Shown piece after piece: positions 15,611 through 23,843 of a DNA stretch of 64,000 nucleotides (the first letter of the stretch is position 1; every line of letters starts with the position of its first letter). Position numbers and translations under genes: made by a program. The notes under the pieces were generated by a model, which did not search any database, was not told where the DNA came from, and saw only the letters and a list, made by a program, of their open reading frames with translations. Location: NCBI RefSeq assembly GCF_024793945.1, contig NZ_JANUSD010000017.1, positions 1 through 64,000 of the forward strand. Direction: 5' to 3'. Source of the DNA: Emticicia fluvialis (lineage in GTDB: Bacteria > Bacteroidota > Bacteroidia > Cytophagales > Spirosomataceae).

Positions 15611-16351
15611 ATGGAATTAACAGTTGCACAAAAATTAGATGCTCTTCTAAATCTTCAATCTATTGATTCAGAGCTGGACGAAATAAAAAAGCTACGTGGT
15701 GATTTACCAGACGAAGTACGCGATCTGGAAGATGAGGTGATTGGTTTTGAAACACGTATTTCTAAGTTTAAAAAAGAAGTAGATGCTTTAGAAGCCGAAA
15801 TCAACGGGTATCGTCTGAATAAAAAAGATGCCGAAAAGCTGATTCAGAAGTATAAAGACCAACAAATGAATGTTCGCAATAACCGCGAATATGATGCCAT
15901 ATCTAAAGAATTAGAGTTACAGGAACTTGAAATTCAGCTGGCCGACAAACGCATCAAAGAAGCTGACTTCAAAATCAGAAATAAAAGCCTTGAGATTGCT
16001 GATGTAGAAGCAGCCATGAATGGCCGTAAAAAAGACCTTGAGGTAAAACGCAAAGAGTTGGATGTTTTGGTTGCCGAAAGCCAGGAAGAAGAAAAAGCGC
16101 TGGTTGGCCAACGCGACAAAGCCGCACTTGACGTAGAAGAACGTTTAGTGAACGCCTATAACCGTATCCGTTCTAATGCTCTCAATGGCTTAGCCGTTGT
16201 AATGGTGCGTCGTGGTGCATGTGGTGGTTGTTTCAACATTGTGCCTCCGCAACGCCAGGCAGATATCAAAGACAAAAAGAAGATTATCGTTTGCGAACAC
16301 TGCGGCCGTATTCTGGCTGACGTTGACGCCATCGAAATCAGCAGAAAATAA
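15611..16351 (+). CDS. Coiled-coil protein with C-terminal zinc ribbon
   Basis: 246 aa. Residues 1-175 form a long charged coiled coil (LEDEVIGFETRISKFKKEVD and similar heptads). Residues about 195-235 hold a C4 zinc ribbon: RGACGGCFN, then VCEHCGRILA. This is the CT398/zf-RING_7-type family, conserved across bacteria, with a proposed nucleic-acid or secretion-related role that is not established. It follows the Nif3 gene by 81 bp, an association common in Bacteroidota. A GC-rich spacer (15530-15610) precedes it; a short hairpin ACGGTCCGCCGT there may be a 5' leader feature. Confidence 0.85.
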   Translation: MELTVAQKLDALLNLQSIDSELDEIKKLRGDLPDEVRDLEDEVIGFETRISKFKKEVDALEAEINGYRLNKKDAEKLIQKYKDQQMNVRNNREYDAISKELELQELEIQLADKRIKEADFKIRNKSLEIADVEAAMNGRKKDLEVKRKELDVLVAESQEEEKALVGQRDKAALDVEERLVNAYNRIRSNALNGLAVVMVRRGACGGCFNIVPPQRQADIKDKKKIIVCEHCGRILADVDAIEISRK

Positions 16352-16370
16352 TATCATTTTCATTAAGAGA

Positions 16371-16409
16371 AAGCCAAATTTTCATTTTCTGGAAGATTTG
16401 GCTTTTTTG
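16371..16409 (+). terminator. Hairpin terminator after the zinc-ribbon gene
   Basis: AAGCCAAATTTTC pairs with GGAAGATTTGGCTT, followed by TTTTT. It ends the zinc-ribbon transcript before the TPR gene. Confidence 0.85.
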
Positions 16410-16423
16410 TTTTCAGAATAGCC

Positions 16424-17935
16424 ATGCTCATCAGACACCAACACTTTGCAACTATCAACAGGTTCTTTTCAGGCCTGTTGTGGCTTTTGGTGTTTGCTAT
16501 CCCTGCCTACGCCACCACGGCCGACTTCACCCCCAATCTTCAAAAAGCTTACGCCGAAATTTTTAAACTGCGTATGCAAAGCGGAAGAAATCTGCTTGCC
16601 ACCGAAAGCCCGGCCAACCCGTTCAGGGTTTATGTAGAAAACTACGCCGATATGGTAGAATTGCTTAATTCGGAGGATGCGGCTGCTTTTGAAAAACTAA
16701 CCGGCAAAGAAGAACAAAGACTTGCGCTGATTGAGCAAACCGACAGGCGGTCGCCCTATAACCGATTTCTGAGGGCAGAACTCAAAATTCATTGGGCATT
16801 GCTTAAAATCAGGTTCGGGCATGAAATAAAAGCGGCCTGGAATATCATTCAGGCCAATAAGCTGCTGGAAGAAAACAGAAAACTGTTTCCGGAGTTTCTG
16901 CCGAATCTGAAGTCTATTGGCTGTTTGCACGTGTTAGTGGGTTCAATACCTGAAAACCAGCAATGGGTTACCAATTTTCTGGGTTTGAAAGGCAACATTC
17001 AACAAGGTATAAAAGAACTGGAGGCCGCATCTAAAGACAAAATATGGGGCGGCGAGGCTGATTTTTGCCGCTTCTTTATCCAGGCGTACATACTACCTTA
17101 CACCGACCAGGCCAATGAAGAATTATTACAGGCAGTTAACCACCATAAAGACAACCTTAACCTTTGTTATCTGGCCACAGCCATATCTTTAAAAACAGGT
17201 CAAACCGACCAGGCCGCTGAAATCCTGAGGCTGAATCCGTACAATGCTTCTTATTTATACTTCCCGATTGCCGAGCTATACAAGGCCGAAATAAACCTAT
17301 TTAAAGGAAATTATGCACAGGCCAGCGCAGCGTATATGGCCTATATACGTAATTTTAAAGGGAAAACTTTTCTAAAAGACACCTATTATAAATTATTTTT
17401 AAGCAACTGGCTGGCTGGCGATGAAAAAAAGAGCCTGGCTTATCTGAGGCGTATTCCGGATGTTGGTAATACGGTGGCAGAGTCTGACAAGGCCGCACAG
17501 AAATTCTACGAAAGCTATAACAAAACGCAAACTTTTCCGGATAAACGGCTGATGAGAATCAGACTGGCTTTTGATGCCGGATATTATGACGAAGCGCTGC
17601 ACGAAGCCGCCAATCTTTCTGAAACCAGCTTTGGTTCGGCTAAAGACAAGGCCGACTTCAACTATAGAATAGCTCGAATTTTTCATAAAACTGCCCAACC
17701 CGATAAGGCGCTGGCTTATTATGAGAGGGCCATAAAACTAACCGACCAGAACAAAGATTCGCAATGGCATTTCGGGGCGAGTGCTGCCTTGCAGGCAGGC
17801 TATATTTTTCAGGAGAGAAATCAGCCACAAAAGGCGAAAGTATATTTCGAAAAAGCGCTGGCTTACAAACGCCACGAATACAAAACATCAATAGACAATA
17901 AAGCCCGCGCTGCACTTACGGCTTTGGGGTTTTAG
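16424..17935 (+). CDS. Secreted TPR-repeat protein of unknown function
   Basis: 503 aa. An N-terminal hydrophobic stretch (FFSGLLWLLVFAIPAYATTA) is a signal peptide, so the protein is exported. The body is almost all alpha helix with degenerate TPR units. Clear ones lie near the C-terminus, for example YRIARIFHKTAQPDKALAYY and YIFQERNQPQKAKVYFEKAL (about 415-490). No catalytic motif is seen. Homologous Bacteroidota proteins are annotated as hypothetical or TPR. It is preceded by a terminator and may be monocistronic. Its last 20 bp overlap a short antisense ORF. Confidence 0.75.
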   Translation: MLIRHQHFATINRFFSGLLWLLVFAIPAYATTADFTPNLQKAYAEIFKLRMQSGRNLLATESPANPFRVYVENYADMVELLNSEDAAAFEKLTGKEEQRLALIEQTDRRSPYNRFLRAELKIHWALLKIRFGHEIKAAWNIIQANKLLEENRKLFPEFLPNLKSIGCLHVLVGSIPENQQWVTNFLGLKGNIQQGIKELEAASKDKIWGGEADFCRFFIQAYILPYTDQANEELLQAVNHHKDNLNLCYLATAISLKTGQTDQAAEILRLNPYNASYLYFPIAELYKAEINLFKGNYAQASAAYMAYIRNFKGKTFLKDTYYKLFLSNWLAGDEKKSLAYLRRIPDVGNTVAESDKAAQKFYESYNKTQTFPDKRLMRIRLAFDAGYYDEALHEAANLSETSFGSAKDKADFNYRIARIFHKTAQPDKALAYYERAIKLTDQNKDSQWHFGASAALQAGYIFQERNQPQKAKVYFEKALAYKRHEYKTSIDNKARAALTALGF

Positions 17936-18065
17936 AAGGGGTGGGATGCAAAGCAATAATTTGGGGAATATCTACTGATTGCAAGAATTTCCTTGCTCCT
18001 TCACTCTTGGCTTCTACTACTTCTTCCACAGTCTTATAGGTTTTAATTTTCCTTTTTGATTTCAT
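17916..18065 (-). CDS. Small basic hypothetical protein (49 aa)
   Basis: A short ORF, ATG at 18065, reading MKSKRKIKTYKTVEEVVEAK and continuing SEGARKFLQSVDIPQI, ending TPSKTPKP. The amphipathic helix pattern (VEEVVEAKSEGARKFL) and even codon use look protein-like rather than random. It overlaps the 3' end of the TPR gene by 20 bp on the opposite strand and lies beside a palindromic repeat element. Family unknown; a small regulator or antitoxin-like peptide is possible but unsupported. Confidence 0.4.
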   Translation of the reverse strand: MKSKRKIKTYKTVEEVVEAKSEGARKFLQSVDIPQIIALHPTPSKTPKP

Positions 18066-18080
18066 ATTTTTTGCAGTTTA

Positions 18081-18208
18081 GTAGAGACGCAATGCTTGCG
18101 TCTCCAGGGGACTATCTATTCATTAAAATCATCAATTAGAATTAACCTAGCAAACCCCATTAGAGAAAATGCTAATTCGTCGATAAGCCGCAAGCATTGC
18201 AGCTCTAC
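18081..18208. repeat. Palindrome-bounded repeat element, copy 1
   Basis: 128 bp bounded by GTAGAGACGCAATGCTTGCG at the left and GCCGCAAGCATTGCAGCTC at the right, which are inverted copies of each other. Each end is itself nearly palindromic around GCAATGCTTGC. The middle is AT-rich. A second copy of the same design lies at 57994-58120. The arrangement is like REP doublets or a small MITE in an intergenic space. Confidence 0.75.
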
Positions 18209-18226
18209 CAAAATTATAATCTCACA

Positions 18227-20002
18227 TCAAAAAACCAGCTCCATGCCTAGTTTATCCTTTAATTCCCAAAGAGCCGGGTTTTTATTGGCCAGAAATTCAA
18301 ATTTTTCCTGAGCCGTATAGGGGCGCCTTTCAATCTGAGATTCCACAATCTCGGCATAAATTTGAATCGTATAATTTTGTAGTTGTTTTCTTAAGTATTC
18401 AGCCAAATCCTGCTTTATACCTGTCAGCAGATCCATCTGCACCTGGTTATCGAGCCTTAGCTTTAACATGGTTCCCTGTAAGTCAAAATCACGTTTCAGC
18501 ATAACTTCAAGCGTTGATTTATTCTGCGAATCTGCAAATCTGTGTAATTCCTGCCGTAATTGTTCTACCGTAAACTCCTTGTTCTGTCTTACAGGGTTTA
18601 TCGCGGGTTCATTCGCCTGGTTGCCCTTGTCAGCAGAAGATGGCAAAGAAATATCAATATTGGTTGATTTCAACGAAGATGGCACAAATGCCGGTCTGGC
18701 CGATGCTGCCTGTGCCGGTTGTCTTACAACGGGCTTGGCTTCGGGTACAGCAGGTGCCGTATAAACCGGCTGAGGTGCAGTTTTAGCAGGTTCAGCCGCT
18801 ACGGGTGGGGCAGCAGGCACCGCGGGCTGTGTTGCTGTGGATTCGCTTACGCTAGGCTTTTTTTTTTCGTCTGCCGTGCCGGTGGGCAGGTCACTCAGGT
18901 TCAACACCTGTTGTATCTGTGAGAGCTTCATTAGCCCTATCTCAACATGCAGGCGTTGATTTTTGGCCGATTTATAGTTAATATCCAGATGACTACCCAC
19001 ACTCAGGCTCGACATAATGTAGCCCATCGGTAATTTTTCGGCCTGTTCCTGATATCTTCTCTGAGTAGACTCTGCTACCTGCAACAGTTTCACCGTCTGG
19101 GCATCTTTACTTACCATCAGGTTTCTGAAATGCTCATTAAGACCTACCACAAACTGGTGGCCGTCAAAGCCCTTTTCGAGCACCTCATTATAAAGCAGTA
19201 AAGCTGCCGATATATTGCCACTGAACAGGCTATCTGTCATTCTGAAATAATAGTCATAGTCCAGAATATGCAGGTTGTCAAGCACAGCCCTGTAGGTAAG
19301 CTCATTGCCTGCGGCAAAGGTTACGTTCAGGTCAAACATAGACAGGGCATCGCGCAAACCACCGTCGGCCTTTTGGGCAATTAACTCAAGCGCCTGGTAA
19401 TCGGCATTGATACCCTCTTTACTGGCCACATTGGCCAGGTGGTCGGCCATGTCTTTTATCTGAATCCGGTTGAAGTCAAAAATCTGACAGCGGCTCAGGA
19501 TAGTAGGCAGAATCTTATGCTTCTCGGTTGTTGCCAGAATAAAAATGGCATAGGCTGGGGGTTCTTCCAGCGTTTTCAGGAAAGCATTGAAAGCCGCCTG
19601 CGACAGCATGTGCACCTCATCTATGATATATACTTTGTATTTACCTGATTGCGGAGGAAAACGCACCTGGTCGGTCAGGTTTCTGATGTCTTCCACCGAG
19701 TTGTTAGAAGCCGCATCCAATTCATGGATATTGAAAGATGCGTTGTTGTTGAAACTGCGGCATGATTCGCATTCGTTACAAGGCGAAATGTCTTCCCGCA
19801 GATTCTGACAGTTGATAGTTTTAGCTAAAATACGCGCACAGGTAGTTTTGCCCACACCACGCGGCCCACAAAACAGAAAAGCCTGCGCCAGATGATTGGT
19901 TCTGATGGCATTCTGAAGAGTAGTGGTGATATGAGACTGCCCCACTACGGCATCAAACGTAATCGGGCGGTACTTACGAGCTGAAACTACGAACTTTTCC
20001 AT
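18227..20002 (-). CDS. dnaX: DNA polymerase III subunit gamma/tau
   Basis: 591 aa from the ATG at 20002 (MEKFVVSARKYRP), the canonical DnaX opening; the frame upstream of it is not family-like. The clamp-loader AAA+ domain shows Walker A GPRGVGKTTCARIL, the four-Cys zinc module around CNECESC, Walker B YKVYIIDEVHMLS and sensor ATTEKHKILPTILSRC. Domain III follows to about residue 360. Then comes a Pro/Ala-rich linker and a tau-type C-terminal domain. It loads the sliding clamp and links polymerase to helicase. It is divergent from the VOC gene. No programmed frameshift slippery site was looked for in detail. Confidence 0.95.
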   Translation of the reverse strand: MEKFVVSARKYRPITFDAVVGQSHITTTLQNAIRTNHLAQAFLFCGPRGVGKTTCARILAKTINCQNLREDISPCNECESCRSFNNNASFNIHELDAASNNSVEDIRNLTDQVRFPPQSGKYKVYIIDEVHMLSQAAFNAFLKTLEEPPAYAIFILATTEKHKILPTILSRCQIFDFNRIQIKDMADHLANVASKEGINADYQALELIAQKADGGLRDALSMFDLNVTFAAGNELTYRAVLDNLHILDYDYYFRMTDSLFSGNISAALLLYNEVLEKGFDGHQFVVGLNEHFRNLMVSKDAQTVKLLQVAESTQRRYQEQAEKLPMGYIMSSLSVGSHLDINYKSAKNQRLHVEIGLMKLSQIQQVLNLSDLPTGTADEKKKPSVSESTATQPAVPAAPPVAAEPAKTAPQPVYTAPAVPEAKPVVRQPAQAASARPAFVPSSLKSTNIDISLPSSADKGNQANEPAINPVRQNKEFTVEQLRQELHRFADSQNKSTLEVMLKRDFDLQGTMLKLRLDNQVQMDLLTGIKQDLAEYLRKQLQNYTIQIYAEIVESQIERRPYTAQEKFEFLANKNPALWELKDKLGMELVF

Positions 20003-20065
20003 GCCGCAAGTTACTAAAAAAACAAATGAACAGCTAAACTGCCGGGGCGATTCGGATGATTTATT

Positions 20066-20073
20066 TAGTTTTG
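20066..20073 (+). promoter_or_regulatory. Candidate -7 element of the VOC gene
   Basis: TAGTTTTG fits TAnnTTTG and lies 46 bp before the ATG at 20120. No convincing TTG is at the right distance upstream. Confidence 0.35.
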
Positions 20074-20119
20074 CAAAGCCAATTGAGTTAAAAAAAGTTA
20101 TATATAACCAACAACACCT

Positions 20120-20494
20120 ATGCTTAACAAGCTGACCATCAGTACCTTTAGCCATGTTGCGTTACAGGTAACAGACGTAGAACGCAGCGCCCACTTTTAT
20201 GCAAATGCCCTTGACCTGCACGAAATACCCACCCCTGCCTTTGACTACCCCGTGCGATGGTTCAGCCTGGGTGATAACCGCGAACTGCACCTCATAGGGC
20301 GTGAAGAAACAGGTACATCAACCGGGATAAGGGGCAATCATTTCGCATTGGAGGTTACCGACATACAGCAAGCCGAAAAGCACCTGCAAACAATGGGTGT
20401 AGACTATATGCCCATTAAACTACGCCCTGACGGCGCCAGGCAGCTATTCTTAACCGACCCCGACGGCCATTATATTGAATTGTGTGAGTTTTGA
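20120..20494 (+). CDS. VOC-family (glyoxalase-like) protein
   Basis: A 124-aa single-domain pair of beta-alpha-beta-beta-beta units. The pattern is clear: SHVALQVTDVERSAHFYANA (first unit, metal His), ELHLIG, then NHFALEVTDIQQAEKHLQ (second unit) and FLTDPDGHYIELCEF (final Glu ligand). Such proteins include lactoylglutathione lyases, dioxygenases and resistance proteins; the substrate is unknown. It is divergent from dnaX and followed by a strong terminator, so probably a single-gene transcript. Confidence 0.85.
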   Translation: MLNKLTISTFSHVALQVTDVERSAHFYANALDLHEIPTPAFDYPVRWFSLGDNRELHLIGREETGTSTGIRGNHFALEVTDIQQAEKHLQTMGVDYMPIKLRPDGARQLFLTDPDGHYIELCEF

Positions 20495-20513
20495 GATACC
20501 AAACAATACGCAA

Positions 20514-20562
20514 AAAAAACCGGCAGCACTTATTGGTCAGATAAGTTTAACTGCCGGTTTTT
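20514..20562 (+). terminator. Hairpin terminator after the VOC gene
   Basis: AAAACCGGCAG pairs with CTGCCGGTTTTT. An inner CTTAT/ATAAG extends the stem. Confidence 0.85.
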
Positions 20563-20896
20563 AACTTTGGTTTAAATGGTGCCTGTTAAAAGCGTTTTTG
20601 GGTTACGATTGTCAGGCAATATATTGGCCGGGACATACTCATTCACTCAATTATAAAAGCCGTGCTATCAACTGACTGTAGTTGATACTAGAAAAAATAT
20701 CTTTGATTAGGTAATGATATATAGTATAGCATTTTCAGAAATTCGTAAGGGATGGCCACAGCAAAAGCTTGTTTTACTTCTTAACAAACTAAATATTTGA
20801 CTGTACGAAGCAACAAAAAACGGCCTTAACTTAAAAGTAAAACTTATTTAGCGGTTTTAATTAACTATTTAGTACAAAAGATTCTTAATACTGTAC
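20563..20896. other. Intergenic stretch without a gene
   Basis: AT-rich spacer between two convergent terminators. No open frame of note and no repeat found. Confidence 0.5.
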
Positions 20897-20930
20897 AAAA
20901 AAAGACTACCGACCATTTTGTATCGGTAGC
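20897..20930 (-). terminator. Terminator of the DUF1501 gene
   Basis: On the minus strand CTACCGA, an AT-rich loop, then TCGGTAG followed by TCTTTTTTT. It is 35 bp past the DUF1501 stop. Confidence 0.75.
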
Positions 20931-20964
20931 CAGCAGCCATAAAACCTGATAAAATAATGCTGTA

Positions 20965-22443
20965 TTAACTCAATATGGGCTTTATTACCTTACCTGCCAC
21001 GTCGGTTAGCCTGAACGGCCGCCCCTGAAAAGTATAGGTAAGTTTTTCGTGGTCAAAGCCCAGTAAATGCAGTATAGTAGCCTGTAAATCATGCACATGG
21101 GTGCGGTCTTTTACCCCATAATAACCAAGCGGGTCGGTTTCGCCTAAAGACATACCCTTTTTCAAACCTCCGCCTGCCATAAAAACAGTAAAGGCATCCA
21201 GGTGGTGGTCGCGGCCTTTAAACGGCAGGGTTTGTCCGTCGCGGTTTTCCTGCATAGGGGTTCTGCCAAATTCTCCGCCCCATACAATCAGGGTTTCGTC
21301 TAGCAGGCCACGCATTTTCAGGTCTTTTATTAACCCCGTTACGGCTCTGTCGGTTATCTGGCATAATTCCTTGAAACCTCCGTCTAATGACAACCGCTGG
21401 TCGGTGCCGTGCGCATCCCATCCCCAATGGAAAAGCTGCACAAAACGCACACCGTTTTCAACCAGCCTGCGGGCCAGCAGGCAGTTATTGGCAAAAGAGG
21501 CTTCGCCTACCTCTGCCCCATACATATTGCGTATCCATTCGGGTTCTTTGCTGATATCCATCACCTCCGGTACCGACATCTGCATTCTGAAAGCCATTTC
21601 GTATTGCGATATCCGGGTCAATATCTCGGGGTCCTGTACTTCTTCATATTGCTGGCGGTTAATTTCATTGATGGCCTCAATGGTTTGCTTGCGTATGTCG
21701 CGGCTCATGCCGTGCGGGTCAGATACATACAACACCGGGTCGGCGCCTGTGCGGCACTGTACACCCTGGTATATAGAGGGCAAAAATCCATTGCCCCACA
21801 CACTTTTTCCGGCATCGGGGCTACGCCCGCCAGATGCCAGCACTATAAAACCGGGCAGATTCTGATTCTCGGTACCCAGGCCATACATGGCCCACGAACC
21901 CAGGCTCGGCCTGCCCAAACGTGGGCTACCCGTGTGCATCAGTAATTGAGCCGGCGCATGGTTAAACTGGTCGGTGTACATGGCCTTCAGGAAAGTCAGC
22001 TCGTCGGCCACGTCTGGCAGATACGGCATAAAGTCTGAAATATAAGCCCCCGACTGCCCATGCTGGCTAAAATTTCCGATAGAACCCAGCATTTTAGGTA
22101 CACCCCTGATGAAAGCAAATTTTTTGCCTTCCAGAAACTCCTGCGGACAATCCTTGCCGTCGTACTTCATCAGTTCAGGTTTGTAGTCGAACAGTTCCAG
22201 TTGAGACGGCGCTCCGGCCATGTGAATATAAATAACCTGTTTGGCTTTGGGTGCAAAATGCGGGGTTTTAGGTAGAGTGGGGTCTGTTATTATGCCATTG
22301 CCTGACGAACTGCCAGAAAAACAGCCGCTCATCATTGAGCCTAAAGCAGCAGCCCCTAAACCAGTTGTGCAGGTTTTAAAAAAATGCCTGCGGGTTTGGT
22401 AAAGGTTTTCGGCATGCAGAAACTCCTTAAATAATTTTTCCAT
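20965..22443 (-). CDS. DUF1501 (sulfatase-like) Tat-exported lipoprotein
   Basis: 492 aa from the ATG at 22443. The N-terminus carries a twin-arginine motif (QTRRHFFKTC) followed by a hydrophobic stretch and MMSGCFSGSS, a likely lipobox, so it should be a Tat-exported lipoprotein. The body matches DUF1501: QVIYIHMAGAPSQLELFDYK near the start, WAMYGLGTENQNLPGFIVL in the middle, WGGEFGRTPMQ and GRDHHLDAFTVFMAGGG near the end. These belong to the alkaline phosphatase/sulfatase-like fold, function unproven. The usual DUF1553/DUF1549 cytochrome-type partner gene is not adjacent. Confidence 0.85.
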   Translation of the reverse strand: MEKLFKEFLHAENLYQTRRHFFKTCTTGLGAAALGSMMSGCFSGSSSGNGIITDPTLPKTPHFAPKAKQVIYIHMAGAPSQLELFDYKPELMKYDGKDCPQEFLEGKKFAFIRGVPKMLGSIGNFSQHGQSGAYISDFMPYLPDVADELTFLKAMYTDQFNHAPAQLLMHTGSPRLGRPSLGSWAMYGLGTENQNLPGFIVLASGGRSPDAGKSVWGNGFLPSIYQGVQCRTGADPVLYVSDPHGMSRDIRKQTIEAINEINRQQYEEVQDPEILTRISQYEMAFRMQMSVPEVMDISKEPEWIRNMYGAEVGEASFANNCLLARRLVENGVRFVQLFHWGWDAHGTDQRLSLDGGFKELCQITDRAVTGLIKDLKMRGLLDETLIVWGGEFGRTPMQENRDGQTLPFKGRDHHLDAFTVFMAGGGLKKGMSLGETDPLGYYGVKDRTHVHDLQATILHLLGFDHEKLTYTFQGRPFRLTDVAGKVIKPILS

Positions 22444-22573
22444 GAGGATTTGAATAGAATCTCTACAAATATAACTCGCAATTGGCAATTCTATTTCAAA
22501 AACCTGTTAATTTCTATCTGAATCCCAATAACACGATAAAGGCATTTGATAAGCGATTAATGTGAATCTTTCG

Positions 22574-22581
22574 TATTTTTG
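22574..22581 (+). promoter_or_regulatory. Candidate -7 element immediately before tgt
   Basis: TATTTTTG lies only 4 bp upstream of the tgt ATG at 22586. If used, transcription would start at or next to the start codon, giving a leaderless or nearly leaderless mRNA. Confidence 0.4.
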
Positions 22582-22585
22582 CAGC

Positions 22586-23716
22586 ATGAAATATGAATTA
22601 CAAAAGACAGACAGCGGCTCAAAAGCCAGAGCCGGAAAAATAACAACCGACCACGGCGAGATTCTGACACCGATTTTTATGCCGGTGGGTACAGCCGGAA
22701 CCGTGAAAGCGGTGCATCAGAGAGAGCTTGAAAACGATATAAAAGCGCAGATAATACTGGGCAACACCTACCATTTATACCTGCGGCCGGGCTTGGATAT
22801 TCTGCAACGTGCCGGAGGCCTGCATAAATTTAACGGCTGGAACCACCCGATATTAACTGACTCGGGCGGGTATCAGGTGTTTTCATTAAAAGATATACGG
22901 AAAATAACCGAAGAGGGCGTAAAGTTTCAGTCGCATATTGATGGCTCTAAACACTTGTTTACGCCTGAAAGCGTAATGGATATTCAGCGGGTAATAGGCG
23001 CCGACATCATCATGGCTTTTGATGAATGCGCACCCTACCCTTGCGACTATGATTATGCCAAAAAATCGATGGAAATGACGCATCGTTGGCTGAAACGCTG
23101 CTGCGACAGGTTTGATGCCACCGAAGGCCTGTATGGCTACTCGCAAACGCTTTTCCCGATTGTGCAGGGCAGTGTGTATAAAGATTTACGTATCCAGTCG
23201 GCTGAATTTATTGCTAACCAGAACCGCGAGGGCAATGCCATAGGCGGGCTGGCCGTAGGCGAACCGGCAGAGAAAATGTATGAAACCATTGACTACGTAA
23301 ATGACATTCTGCCCAAAGATAAACCACGCTACCTGATGGGCGTGGGTACGCCTGAAAACATACTCGAAAGCATTGCGCTGGGCATTGATATGTTCGACTG
23401 CGTAATGCCCACCCGCAATGCCCGTAATGGTATGCTGTTTACCACGCAGGGTATTATCAACATCAAAAACGAAAAGTGGAAAGACGACTACAGCCCCATC
23501 GACGAAAACCTCGGCGGACATGTAAGCACTTTCTACAGCAAGGCATATCTACGCCACCTGGTGAAATGTGACGAAATTCTGGCCGCGCAAATAGCCAGCG
23601 TACATAATCTTACTTTTTACCTCTGGCTGGTTGGCCAGGCCCGCGAACACATTCTGGCCGGAGATTTTACGGAGTGGAAAAACGCGATGGTAAAACAGGT
23701 AATGCAACGATTATGA
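22586..23716 (+). CDS. tgt: tRNA-guanine transglycosylase (queuosine pathway)
   Basis: 376 aa from the ATG at 22586. It exchanges guanine-34 for preQ1 in tRNAs with GUN anticodons. Family motifs: LTDSGGYQVFSL (nucleophile region), GGLAVGEP (substrate loop), LMGVGTPENIL, and GIDMFDCVMPTRNARNG. The C-terminal zinc site is unusual. Where most bacterial enzymes have a Cys-x-Cys-x2-Cys run before YLRHL, this one reads DENLGGHVSTFYSKAYLRHL with no Cys; only the later His (SVHNLTFYLWL) remains. From memory this is shared by other Bacteroidota Tgt proteins, so it is probably a lineage trait, not damage. Confidence 0.95.
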   Translation: MKYELQKTDSGSKARAGKITTDHGEILTPIFMPVGTAGTVKAVHQRELENDIKAQIILGNTYHLYLRPGLDILQRAGGLHKFNGWNHPILTDSGGYQVFSLKDIRKITEEGVKFQSHIDGSKHLFTPESVMDIQRVIGADIIMAFDECAPYPCDYDYAKKSMEMTHRWLKRCCDRFDATEGLYGYSQTLFPIVQGSVYKDLRIQSAEFIANQNREGNAIGGLAVGEPAEKMYETIDYVNDILPKDKPRYLMGVGTPENILESIALGIDMFDCVMPTRNARNGMLFTTQGIINIKNEKWKDDYSPIDENLGGHVSTFYSKAYLRHLVKCDEILAAQIASVHNLTFYLWLVGQAREHILAGDFTEWKNAMVKQVMQRL

Positions 23717-23739
23717 TACCAGCACATTGTATAAAATAC

Positions 23740-23766
23740 GACAGGGCTTTGCCCTGTTTTTTTTTG
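23740..23766 (+). terminator. Hairpin terminator after tgt
   Basis: ACAGGGC-TTT-GCCCTGT followed by a run of nine T. Confidence 0.9.
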
Positions 23767-23843
23767 CCCCGTTCTTAAAAAAAACTTTTCATTTTTTATG
23801 GAATCCTACGCCGCTTTGCATCCATCATAAAAAAACAAATATT

